Of a stretch of 64,000 nucleotides of DNA, positions 39,471 to 48,373 are shown one piece after another (position 1 is the first letter of the stretch; each line of letters begins with the position of its first letter). The notes beneath the pieces are model-generated. The model saw nothing but the letters and a program-made list of their open reading frames with translations, searched no databases and was not told the origin of the DNA. This stretch comes from Coriobacteriia bacterium. Its GTDB lineage: Bacteria > Actinomycetota > Coriobacteriia > Anaerosomatales > SLCP01. The stretch is from NCBI GenBank assembly GCA_007121015.1, contig SKMN01000004.1, forward strand, positions 1 to 64,000. The letters are read 5' to 3'. The translations under genes were made by a program, and so were the position numbers.

Positions 39471-41378
39471 TTAGGCCCCTTTCACGACGATCCACACCAT
39501 GAGGAGCACGACCGCTCCGAGGATATATCGCTGGTACGTCTGCACCCGGCCGACCTGGATCTTGCGCAGCGTGCGCCCGGCTGCGCGTGCGGACCCGGCA
39601 AGCCCGTTGACCACGCCGTCGATGACGGCGAGGTCGAAGCGGGCCGAGGCAGCGGTAAGCCCGTTCCATGCCGAGGCGGCCCCGTTCACGGCACCGTCGA
39701 CCACCTTCTGGTCGAACCGGTAGAGGTGCTCGGCCGTCCACATGTAGGGCCGGATGATGAAGTACTCGTAGGTAAGGTCGAAGTAGAGCTTCTTGGCGAG
39801 CGCGTCGTACGCGTAGCCGGCGCGCTCCTTGAGCGACCGCGTGTTGAGCACGACCGAGCGGCGGCCGTACGCCCACCAGCCGAGCGCGAGACCCGCCAGC
39901 GCGACAGCGGTCGAGCCGCCCGCGATGAGCGGGTCGGGCCAGTGCCCGGCGTGGCCGAGGAACTTCGAGAAGCCCGGAGCGGTGAAGCCGATCGCCGCCG
40001 TGATGACCGCGAGCAGCACCATCGGGACGATCATCTCGGCGTGGCCTTCTTTGAGGTGCTCGGTCTGGGCGGGCCCGGTGAACACGCGAAACCACAGACG
40101 CGCGACGTAGAACGCGGTGACGAACGCCGCAGCTGCGGCGAGCACCAAGACGACGTAGTGCTCACCGGTGTAGAGCGCGTAGAGGATCTCGTCTTTGGAC
40201 CAGAAGCCGGAGAACGGCGCCACGCCCGCGAGCGCGAGGGCGCCCGCCCCGAACGTGACCGTCGTCCACGGGAGATGCTTGGAGAGGCCGCCCATCTCAC
40301 GCATGTCCTGCGTGTGCGCCGCGTGGATGATGACGCCGGCACCGAGGAAGAGCAGCGACTTGAAGAATGCGTGCGTGACGAGGTGGAACATGCCCGCGAT
40401 GGCGCCACCGGCGCCGATCGCCACGAACATGTAGCCGAGCTGGCTGATGGTCGAGTACGCGAGCACCTTCTTGATATCGTGTTGGACCGCGGCGATCACG
40501 CCGCCCACGAGCGCGGTCGTCACCCCGACGATCATCGTGATGGTGAGCGCCACCCCACTCGCCTCGAAGATCGGCAGCGCCCGGGCGACGAGGTAGACAC
40601 CGGCCGCGACCATCGTGGCCGCGTGGATGAGCGCCGAGGCGGGCGTGGGGCCAGCCATCGCGTCGGGAAGCCACACGTGGAGCGGGACCTGCGCCGACTT
40701 GCCCATCGCCCCGATGAGGAGCAGGAGCGCGACGGCGGTGGCCACGCCGGGGGCCCACTGGCCCACGCCGGCGAACACGGCGTCGTACTCGAACGAGCCG
40801 ACCGTCGCGTACATCAGCGCGAGGCCGATGGCGAACCCGACATCGCCCACGCGCGTGGTGAGGAACGCTTTCTGCGACGCCTTCCTCGGCGCCTCCTGCT
40901 CGTGCCAGAAGCCGATGAGCAGGTACGAACAGAGTCCCATGACCTCCCAGGCCATGTAGAGCATGAGGAAGTTGTCGGCGAGCACGAGAGCGAGCATCGC
41001 CGCTGTGAAAAGCGACAGGACTGCGAAGTACCAGCCCACGCGCTCGTCGCGGTGCATGTAGCCGAGCGAGTAGACCTGCACGCACATCCCGACCACCGTG
41101 ATGACGAGCAGCATGATCGCCGCGATCGGGTCGAGCAGGATGCCGAGGTTCAGATCGACGCCGCCCACCTGCGCGATCGGAACCGACGCGCGGTAGGTCG
41201 CCTCACCCTCTTGTCCGCCCGGCCACACGGCCGCGAACGCCGCGAGCGAGAGCGCGAGCGCGCCGCCCACACTCACGAGCCCGAGCCAGCGCACGCGGTT
41301 GCGCATCTCGCGCGAGAGCGGGGTGAGCACCGCGAACGCGATCGCCGGGAGGAGCGGTATGAGTGCGACGTAGGCCAC
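39471..41378 (-). CDS. nuoL: NADH-quinone oxidoreductase subunit L
   Basis: PLHVWLPDAMAGPTPASALIHAATMVAAGVYLVAR, QHDIKKVLAYSTISQLGYM. Confidence 0.95.
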   Translation of the reverse strand: MAYVALIPLLPAIAFAVLTPLSREMRNRVRWLGLVSVGGALALSLAAFAAVWPGGQEGEATYRASVPIAQVGGVDLNLGILLDPIAAIMLLVITVVGMCVQVYSLGYMHRDERVGWYFAVLSLFTAAMLALVLADNFLMLYMAWEVMGLCSYLLIGFWHEQEAPRKASQKAFLTTRVGDVGFAIGLALMYATVGSFEYDAVFAGVGQWAPGVATAVALLLLIGAMGKSAQVPLHVWLPDAMAGPTPASALIHAATMVAAGVYLVARALPIFEASGVALTITMIVGVTTALVGGVIAAVQHDIKKVLAYSTISQLGYMFVAIGAGGAIAGMFHLVTHAFFKSLLFLGAGVIIHAAHTQDMREMGGLSKHLPWTTVTFGAGALALAGVAPFSGFWSKDEILYALYTGEHYVVLVLAAAAAFVTAFYVARLWFRVFTGPAQTEHLKEGHAEMIVPMVLLAVITAAIGFTAPGFSKFLGHAGHWPDPLIAGGSTAVALAGLALGWWAYGRRSVVLNTRSLKERAGYAYDALAKKLYFDLTYEYFIIRPYMWTAEHLYRFDQKVVDGAVNGAASAWNGLTAASARFDLAVIDGVVNGLAGSARAAGRTLRKIQVGRVQTYQRYILGAVVLLMVWIVVKGA

Positions 41379-41381
41379 CGG

Positions 41382-41696
41382 CTACCCCTTCAGCGTATCC
41401 ATGCGCGTGAGCTCTATCGAGCGCGTCTGACGGTAGATAGCAAGCACGAGCGCGAGTCCGAGACCTATCTCGGCAGCCGAGACGACCATCGTGAAGATCG
41501 TGAAGACCTGCCCGGTCATCTCAGTGGGAGTGACGAAACGTGAGAGCGCTACCATGTTGAGGCTTACCGCGACCGCCATGAGCTCGAGCGACATGAGCAC
41601 CATGACCGCGCTCTTGCGCGCCACGGCACCGTAGAGCCCGAGCGAGAAGAGGACTGCGGCGAGCGCCATGAACGCCGAGGGGCCGACCTGCATCAT
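41382..41696 (-). CDS. nuoK: NADH-quinone oxidoreductase subunit K
   Basis: KSAVMVLMSLELMAVAVSLNMVAL; start ATG 41696. Confidence 0.93.
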   Translation of the reverse strand: MMQVGPSAFMALAAVLFSLGLYGAVARKSAVMVLMSLELMAVAVSLNMVALSRFVTPTEMTGQVFTIFTMVVSAAEIGLGLALVLAIYRQTRSIELTRMDTLKG

Positions 41697-42193
41697 CGCT
41701 TCTCCTCCCTCGACCACCAGACCGCGGCTACGAGCGCCACGAGAAGGACGAGCGATGCGACCTCGAACGGCAGCGCCCACCGGGAGAACAACAGTTCGCC
41801 GAGAGCGGCGGTGTCGGGAGCGGTCTCGGGCATCTCGGCCACGCGATCCCCGTAGCTCGCGATCGCCGCGAACACGAGGCCACCGAACACGAGCGCCATG
41901 ACCGCGCCCGCCACGGAGACCTCGACCGGACGCACCGAGTCCTCGCGTCTGCGCAACGTGAGCATGATGACGAAGAGCATGAGGACCGAGACCGCACCCG
42001 CGTACACGAGCACGTGCACGACGGCGAGGTACTCGGCCTGCAAGAGCAGGAACAGTCCGCCCACCGCGATCATCGACTCGAGCAGCCAGAACGCGGCGTG
42101 GATGACGTTGCGCGTGGTGAGCATCCCCACCGCGCCGAGGATCGCCGCGCCGGCGAGGATCGCGAACGCGATGCCGTTGACGGTCTCAGTCAT
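41693..42193 (-). CDS. nuoJ: NADH-quinone oxidoreductase subunit J
   Basis: LLLQAEYLAVVHVLVYAGAVSVLMLFVIMLT; start ATG 42193. Confidence 0.92.
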   Translation of the reverse strand: MTETVNGIAFAILAGAAILGAVGMLTTRNVIHAAFWLLESMIAVGGLFLLLQAEYLAVVHVLVYAGAVSVLMLFVIMLTLRRREDSVRPVEVSVAGAVMALVFGGLVFAAIASYGDRVAEMPETAPDTAALGELLFSRWALPFEVASLVLLVALVAAVWWSREEKR

Positions 42194-42695
42194 CGGTCGC
42201 CTCCTTCTCGGCGGGGGCGGACTTCTCGGAGTCGATGCCAGCAGACTTCTCGGCAGGCGCGGGCTTGTCGGCAGGCTTCGCGCGTTTGACCGGCGCGGCA
42301 TCGACATCAGCGAGCAGGTCGACCGTGAGTTCGTCGGCGCCGTACACCGCGAGTTCGTAGTCGTGCCCCATCTCGATGGCGTCGAACGGGCACGCCTCGA
42401 CGCACAGTCCGCACATCATGCACGCACCGATCTCGTACGTGTAGTGCTCGATGTGCTTCGACTTGTCCTCGCGTGTGGTCACCTCGAGTTCGAGGATGTT
42501 GTCCGGACACGCGCGGATGCACGCCATGCATGCGGTGCACTTGGGCGCCCCGGCCTCGTCGTACGTGGGCGTGACCGCCCACCGGGCGCGCTCGGGCAGG
42601 TCGGCCTTCTCGAACGGATACTTGAGCGTGATCGGACCGCGCAGCAGGTTGCGCATGGTGATGGCCAGACCGGTGATGAGGCCCTTACCCCACAT
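42186..42695 (-). CDS. nuoI: NADH-quinone oxidoreductase subunit I
   Basis: Two 4Fe-4S motifs CTACMACIRACP and CMMCGLCVEACPFDAI; C-terminal Ala/Lys-rich tail. Confidence 0.93.
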   Translation of the reverse strand: MWGKGLITGLAITMRNLLRGPITLKYPFEKADLPERARWAVTPTYDEAGAPKCTACMACIRACPDNILELEVTTREDKSKHIEHYTYEIGACMMCGLCVEACPFDAIEMGHDYELAVYGADELTVDLLADVDAAPVKRAKPADKPAPAEKSAGIDSEKSAPAEKEATDD

Positions 42696-43706
42696 CTAGC
42701 TCGCACCCCCCAGCTCGCCGAGCTTGAGCACGAGGCCGGTGAGCATGATCCAGCCGAGCGTGATCGGGATGAGCCACTTCCAGCCCAGCGTCATGAGCTG
42801 GTCGATCCGCACGCGAGGGAAGGTGCCCCTGATCCACATGAACACGAAGATGCCGAAGTAGGTCTTGAGCACGAATATGACGGGCGCGATGGGTGCTATG
42901 ACGGAGTCGGGCACCCACGGCAGCGACCAGCCGCCGAAGAACACCGAGACAGCGATGGCGGACATGATGAACGAGTTGGAGAACTCGGCCAAGAACAGCA
43001 TGCCGAACCTCATCGACGAGTACTCGGTCGCAAAGCCCGCGACCAGCTCGGACTCGGCCTCCGACATGTCGAACGGCGTCTGGTTGAGCTCGGCGAGTGC
43101 GGCGATCAGGAAGATCGCGAACGCCGGGAACTGCGCGAAGACGAACCACCGGGGGATGATCCCGAACCACGTGCCCGACTGCGCCTGCACGATCTGCGCA
43201 AGGTCGAGCGAGCCCACCACCATGACGACCGGGATGACCGACAGCAGCAACGGGACCTCGTAGGCGATCGTCTGGGCAGCCGCACGCATCGCGCCGATGA
43301 GCGACCACTTGTTCGCCGAACCCCACCCTGCCATCAGGACGCCGAGCGCCACGAGCGAGAGCACCGCGAAGGTGAAGAGGAGACCCGTCTCGAGCTGGGT
43401 GATCCGCAGGTTCTCCGAGAACGGGATCGCGGCATAGGCGAGCAGCGACGGGATGAAGACGGCGGCGGGCGCGAGCACGTACATCCACCGGTCGACACCC
43501 GTGGGTATGACGTCTTCCTTCGAGAGGAGTTTGAGTACGTCGGCGGTCGTCTGCACCATGCCCTTCGGCCCGACGTTGAGTGGCCCGTGGCGCAAGTGTA
43601 GGCGACCGAGGACCTTGCGGAGCATGTAGATGAGTACCACGCCGTTGACGAGCATGAGCGCGACGGCGGCGAGGACGGGGAGTATGGCTGCGAGCACCGC
43701 GCTCAT
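42696..43706 (-). CDS. nuoH: NADH-quinone oxidoreductase subunit H
   Basis: RHGPLNVGPKGMVQTTADVLKLLSKEDVIP, ELNQTPFDMSEAESELVAGFATEYS. Confidence 0.95.
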   Translation of the reverse strand: MSAVLAAILPVLAAVALMLVNGVVLIYMLRKVLGRLHLRHGPLNVGPKGMVQTTADVLKLLSKEDVIPTGVDRWMYVLAPAAVFIPSLLAYAAIPFSENLRITQLETGLLFTFAVLSLVALGVLMAGWGSANKWSLIGAMRAAAQTIAYEVPLLLSVIPVVMVVGSLDLAQIVQAQSGTWFGIIPRWFVFAQFPAFAIFLIAALAELNQTPFDMSEAESELVAGFATEYSSMRFGMLFLAEFSNSFIMSAIAVSVFFGGWSLPWVPDSVIAPIAPVIFVLKTYFGIFVFMWIRGTFPRVRIDQLMTLGWKWLIPITLGWIMLTGLVLKLGELGGAS

Positions 43707-44908
43707 CGGTCGATCTCCCCGAGCACGATGTCGATGGAGCCGATCAGCATGATGGCATCGGCGAACATGCGGCCCGGCAGGATCTCCTCGAGGGCCTGCA
43801 GCGAGTAGAGCGAAGGCGGACGGTAGCGGAACCGGTACGGCATGTCGCTGCCATCGGATACGAGATGCACGCCGAGCTCACCACGCGACGACTCGACACA
43901 CGCGTACGACTCGCCCGCAGGCGGCCTGAGCACTTTGGGCACCTTGGCCATAATGTCGCCCTCGGGTATGCCGTCGATGCATTGGCGGATCATCCGTACC
44001 GCCTGCCGCATCTCCCCCATGCGCACGGTGTAGCGGTCCCACGCGTCCCCGGTGGAGCCCACCGGCACGTCGAACTCGAGCTCCGGGTACGCGGCGTACG
44101 GGCGGTCGCGACGTACGTCGTACCCGACCCCGGACCCGCGCAGGTTCGCGCCGGTCAGCCCGAAGGCCACGGCGGTCTCCCGGTCGAGCGTACCGATGCC
44201 CTTGACGCGCATCTGGAGGATCTCGTTGCCGCCGAGCAGCGCGTCGTGCTCGTCGAGGTAGCCGTCGATGGTGCGCAGGAACGTCCTGATAGCGGACTCC
44301 ATCTCCGGAGTCAGGTCGGCAAGGACCCCGCCGGGACGAACGTAGTTGAACATCATACGCTGGCCGGTGACCGCCTCGAGCACGTCGATGAGCGCTTCGC
44401 GGTCGCGCATGGCGTAGAGGAACTGTCCCATGGCACCGCAGTCGAGCCCGAAGGTGCCGAACCACACCATGTGGCTCGCGATTCGGTTGATCTCGGACAT
44501 GAGGGTGCGGAGCCACTGCGCCTTCGCGGGGACCTCGGTCTCCATGAGCTGCTCGACCGCCATGGCCGCGGCGAGCTCCCCGTGGATACCGGACATGTAG
44601 TCGCCGCGGTCCATGAGAGTGCCGAGCTGGTGGTAGCGCCGGTGCTCGCCGAGCTTCTCGATGCCCCGGTGAAGGTAGCCGATGACGATCTCGGCATTGA
44701 CGATCGTCTCGCCGTCGAGCTCGAGCACGAGTCGCAGCACGCCGTGGGTCGACGGGTGCTGGGGCCCGACGTTGACGACGAGGTGCTCGGTCGCGAGGTG
44801 CTCGACGCCGCGGGGGATCCGCTTGATGCCGGCCGGCCTCTCGCCCGGATCGAACGTGCCTTCCGCGAGCAGGCCGGGCTCGTAAGAGGTGTCGTGGAGC
44901 TCGCTCAC
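43703..44908 (-). CDS. nuoD: NADH-quinone oxidoreductase subunit D
   Basis: VNVGPQHPSTHGVLRLVLELDGE, IGYLHRGIEKL; GTG start 44908. Confidence 0.95.
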   Translation of the reverse strand: MSELHDTSYEPGLLAEGTFDPGERPAGIKRIPRGVEHLATEHLVVNVGPQHPSTHGVLRLVLELDGETIVNAEIVIGYLHRGIEKLGEHRRYHQLGTLMDRGDYMSGIHGELAAAMAVEQLMETEVPAKAQWLRTLMSEINRIASHMVWFGTFGLDCGAMGQFLYAMRDREALIDVLEAVTGQRMMFNYVRPGGVLADLTPEMESAIRTFLRTIDGYLDEHDALLGGNEILQMRVKGIGTLDRETAVAFGLTGANLRGSGVGYDVRRDRPYAAYPELEFDVPVGSTGDAWDRYTVRMGEMRQAVRMIRQCIDGIPEGDIMAKVPKVLRPPAGESYACVESSRGELGVHLVSDGSDMPYRFRYRPPSLYSLQALEEILPGRMFADAIMLIGSIDIVLGEIDR

Positions 44909-45360
44909 CGGTCCCGCACCTCCTCGACCGTGCGGATCGGGACCGACTTGAGCAGGAGCGGCTCGATGCCGTCGGTCGTGAGCAGCCGTTTGGGGTTGGG
45001 GTGCCCGGCGAGCGTGAGCCCGAACAGCTCCGCAGTCTCGCGCTCGGGCAGCAACGCCGCCGGGTAGAGGTTCCACACCGAGGTGAGCTCGCCCTCGTAG
45101 GAAAGCGCGCACTTCACGTAGACATCCTCGTCGCGGGAGAGCGAACGCACGTGGTAGACGATGTCGACGGCCTCACCGGTGTCGATGCCGAATAGGTCGA
45201 CGAGCATCGGGAAGTCGTGTTCGCCGCTCTTGAGCGCCTCGAGTGCGGCGACGAGTTCATCGGCTTCGACGCGCACCTCAAGGCCGAGCGTCGTCGTCGC
45301 GACCTCGGCGGAGCCTATGGCGGCGAGCGCCTTATCGATCGCGGTCGCGTCGGGCAGCAT
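44905..45360 (-). CDS. nuoC: NADH-quinone oxidoreductase subunit C
   Basis: [33 protein letters not shown]. Confidence 0.92.
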   Translation of the reverse strand: MLPDATAIDKALAAIGSAEVATTTLGLEVRVEADELVAALEALKSGEHDFPMLVDLFGIDTGEAVDIVYHVRSLSRDEDVYVKCALSYEGELTSVWNLYPAALLPERETAELFGLTLAGHPNPKRLLTTDGIEPLLLKSVPIRTVEEVRDR

Positions 45361-45838
45361 TGCGCTCCTCGGCCTGTCGCTTGATCTTCTCTTGCAGCTG
45401 GATGAACCCGTACTGTACCGACTCGGGACGCGGCGGGCATCCCGGGATATAGACGTCGACCGGCACGATCTTGTCCACGCCGAGGACGACGTTGGGGTAA
45501 GAGCGGAACGGACCGCCCGTGCTCGCACACGCGCCCATCGCGACGACCCACTTGGGCTCGGGCATCTGCTCGTAGAGCCTGAGGACCGTCTCGGCCATCT
45601 TGTGGTTGACGGTGCCTGCGACGATCATCACGTCGGCCTGGCGCGGTGAGGCCCGGAAGAACACGCCCATGCGGTCGAAGTCGAAGCGCGGGCCGCTCGC
45701 GCTCATGAGGCCCTCGATCGCGCAGCACGCGATACCGAACGCGAGGTACCACAGCGAGTTGCGCCGCGCCCAGTCGAAGAGTTGCTCGCTCCGGACGAAC
45801 GCCACGGAGTGTTCGCCTGTGATCCGGTCTAGCGCCAC
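45332..45838 (-). CDS. nuoB: NADH-quinone oxidoreductase subunit B
   Basis: [51 protein letters not shown] start 45838. Confidence 0.95.
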   Translation of the reverse strand: MALDRITGEHSVAFVRSEQLFDWARRNSLWYLAFGIACCAIEGLMSASGPRFDFDRMGVFFRASPRQADVMIVAGTVNHKMAETVLRLYEQMPEPKWVVAMGACASTGGPFRSYPNVVLGVDKIVPVDVYIPGCPPRPESVQYGFIQLQEKIKRQAEERNAARRDRDR

Positions 45839-46185
45839 CTGAGCGCTCCCTCTTTCCAGGCGTACGCGAGACCGAGGAGCAGGACGGCAACGAAGATGAA
45901 CATCTCCACGAGTACGATCATGCCCATGCGCGAGAAGACGATGGCCCACGGGTAGAGGAACACCGTCTCGATATCGAACACCACGAAGAGAAGCGCGTAG
46001 ACGTAGTAGCCGACGTGGAACTGTACCCACGGGGCACCGATGGGCTCGACGCCGCACTCGTAGATCAGTCCCTTGGCCTCGGACGGCTTCTGGTGGCTCA
46101 GGATGTTGGACGTGCTGATCGTGATCATCACGAAGATGATGCCGACCAGGACGAACGTCCCTATGACCACGTAGTCGTGCGGCAT
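45829..46185 (-). CDS. nuoA: NADH-quinone oxidoreductase subunit A
   Basis: [40 protein letters not shown]. Confidence 0.94.
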   Translation of the reverse strand: MPHDYVVIGTFVLVGIIFVMITISTSNILSHQKPSEAKGLIYECGVEPIGAPWVQFHVGYYVYALLFVVFDIETVFLYPWAIVFSRMGMIVLVEMFIFVAVLLLGLAYAWKEGALRWR

Positions 46186-46303
46186 GGTGCCGGTACCCGC
46201 CCTACCCCTCGTGTTTCGCGGCACGGCGTGCCGCCCGTGCCAGGATACGACAACGCCCCTCGGATGCGAAACGCGGCAACGGGGGCGCGCAGAGTCCGGA
46301 CAA

Positions 46304-46319
46304 TGTAACACAGGTTACA
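46304..46319. promoter_or_regulatory. palindrome upstream of nuoA, candidate operator
   Basis: TGTAAC-ACAG-GTTACA. Confidence 0.4.
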
Positions 46320-46350
46320 AGGGCGCTCAAGCACCTACGTGTAGTGTAGT

Positions 46351-46803
46351 TTATCCACAGGTGACGTCGGGCAAGATGTCCCTCACTACCACTTCCTCAT
46401 CCGGATCCATGAGCAAGTCGGTCGGCGTCACGAGCAGCGCGATGCGATCATCGTATCTAAGTGTGTAGCCGAATACCGCAGTGCCATCGGACAGAGTCTG
46501 TTCGACGGGCACCACCCAGTTTGGCTCGACAGCATTTCCCTGAACTACTCGCTCGACCTTGGCCTTGTACGTCAACTCGTCTTGCATTACCTCAAAGGAG
46601 ATGCCCTCGGACTCTTCACTCGACAGGAGGTCATACCAATCTTCGTTGGCTATCGGGGACAGCGGCGCGCCGGGATTCACGAACTCGCCATTGTCGGCCC
46701 GCACGGAACCTGGATCGCCGCTAACCTGCACCCACACGATTCCAGCTAGGGCAACGAGCACGGCCGACCCCAGCAGAGCGATTCCCACCCTGCGTTTCTT
46801 CAT
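46351..46803 (-). CDS. hypothetical single-TM/secreted protein
   Basis: MKKRRVGIALLGSAVLVALAGIVWV signal/TM segment followed by a soluble domain. Confidence 0.65.
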   Translation of the reverse strand: MKKRRVGIALLGSAVLVALAGIVWVQVSGDPGSVRADNGEFVNPGAPLSPIANEDWYDLLSSEESEGISFEVMQDELTYKAKVERVVQGNAVEPNWVVPVEQTLSDGTAVFGYTLRYDDRIALLVTPTDLLMDPDEEVVVRDILPDVTCG

Positions 46804-46917
46804 GCGAGCCTCCTAGTATTCCCAGACGAAGTCGCTGTCTTACTCAACCCTGAGTTGGCGGGCTGCGGTGGACGGTCTTGTGTCGACCGGCAACCGAAGC
46901 GGCCTCCGGGCGAATCG

Positions 46918-47637
46918 TTAGGACATGTACCTGTAGACGTCAACACCGTCGAAGAAGGCTCTGTCGAGGTGCTTCGGCGCCGACAGTCGATACTCAATGA
47001 GCTCACTCTCAAGCGCCTCCTTGAGCTCCTTCATTGAGTGCAGCGGCGTCTCGAACAGCGCACGAGCTTGCGGCGTATCGTGTGAGGGCACTGACAAGGC
47101 ATAGATGTACCGCTCCTTGCAAGAGGACAGGTGGACCCCTGGGTGAATCCAGTACCCATCCTCCGTCGGCTCAACCTGACCAGGCTGGAGGTACAGCCGC
47201 TTACCATGTACTAGTCGATGAACTACAAGAATCTCCATTCCCTCAGGTGCTCCACTTCCATGCACGGGAATCCAGTCGTCCATGCATTCGTCGACGGCAG
47301 GCAGGTCTACTTGAAACGCTGCAGTCCGACCAACTGGACGTGGCAGAGGCTCGACGCTCACTCCGTCTGGAGTCAGGATGACCTGAGACCGAAGCATGAG
47401 GAAATCCGGGGTCTGGAAACTCAACAGGTGATCAGCTCCGAGTGTTAACGTGTAATCTGCTCCTCGGCTGACGAGGACTACTTCTCTTGGATCATCGCTA
47501 ACCTCGGCGAGCAGCCACTGAATCTTAAAGCTCTCAAGGTTAGCGAAGTCTCCGTCATGAACAACGGCAAATGGGCGCAGACGAAAGAACTGACCACTGA
47601 GCTTCCGGAGCTGCTTGTAATTCATCGAACACTCCAC
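46918..47637 (-). CDS. hypothetical protein
   Basis: 239-aa ORF, no recognised domain; coding-like composition and lower GC than neighbours by eye. Confidence 0.6.
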   Translation of the reverse strand: MECSMNYKQLRKLSGQFFRLRPFAVVHDGDFANLESFKIQWLLAEVSDDPREVVLVSRGADYTLTLGADHLLSFQTPDFLMLRSQVILTPDGVSVEPLPRPVGRTAAFQVDLPAVDECMDDWIPVHGSGAPEGMEILVVHRLVHGKRLYLQPGQVEPTEDGYWIHPGVHLSSCKERYIYALSVPSHDTPQARALFETPLHSMKELKEALESELIEYRLSAPKHLDRAFFDGVDVYRYMS

Positions 47638-47664
47638 TCCTGTTACCGAATCCGCCGTTCAGAA

Positions 47665-48209
47665 CGCGACGCGGGGAGACGTTGGGCTTGCGGTGGTCGG
47701 ACGTGGACCTCAAGCGCGGGACCGTCACGGTGCAGCGCTCCGTCTCACAGACAAAGGACGAGGGCGTAACGGTGAAGTCAACTAAGACGGGCAAGGCTCG
47801 TGCTATCCCGCTGGACGCGCACACCGTTAAGGAGCTGCGCGCGATTCAACGAGAGCAGCGAGAGCGACGCCTAGCGTACGGCAGCGGCTGGCAAGGAGGG
47901 AAGACGCCGGACGAGGACTACATCAGCACGACTCCGGCCGGTGGCGTTATAGCGCCTGAGACGTTCGGTCAGTCGGTCCGCACCGTAGCGGAACGGAACA
48001 AGCTCGAACACATCACGCCGCACATCCTCCGGCACTCGTGGGTTTCGCAGATGATCGCGCTGGGATTCGATGCGGTGACGATCTCGGCAATGAGCGGGCA
48101 TAGTCCCGATGTGCTATTGACCACTTACGCTCACGCCTTCGATACCCGCAAGCGGGAGGCTGTGGATGCACTCGGGAAGGCCCGCGAAGAGGCCCGCGCC
48201 GCAAAATAG
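47665..48209 (+). pseudogene. N-terminally truncated tyrosine recombinase/phage integrase
   Basis: Homology begins abruptly at RRGETLGLRWSDVDL; catalytic-domain motifs HILRHSWVSQMIALGFDAVTISAMSGHSPDVLLTTYAH present, N-terminal core-binding domain absent. Confidence 0.8.
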
Positions 48210-48226
48210 CCGAACGGATAGTACGA

Positions 48227-48261
48227 ATGAGGCCCGCACGGACGAATCCGGCGGGCCTCAT
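48227..48261 (+). terminator. terminator-like hairpin after the integrase fragment
   Basis: ATGAGGCCCGC-acggacgaatccg-GCGGGCCTCAT, 11-bp perfect arms. Confidence 0.5.
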
Positions 48262-48288
48262 ATATCTGCGTTTCCGCAGGTAGTTACG

Positions 48289-48364
48289 TGGAGCCGACGA
48301 GCGGATTCGAACCGCTGACCTGCGCATTACGAGTGCGCTGCTCTACCAGCTGAGCTACGTCGGC
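48289..48364 (-). tRNA. tRNA-Thr (anticodon CGT)
   Basis: Minus strand GCCGACGTAGCTCAGCTGGTAGAGCAGCGCACTCGTAATGCGCAGGTCAGCGGTTCGAATCCGCTCGTCGGCTCCA; anticodon loop CTCGTAA. Confidence 0.95.
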
Positions 48365-48373
48365 ATTCAGTTG

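Noticed and set aside
46351-46359. Exact DnaA-box sequence TTATCCACA
   Set aside because: Coincides with the final codons and stop (..TGT GGA TAA) of the minus-strand gene; a single isolated box with no cluster, so not evidence of an origin.
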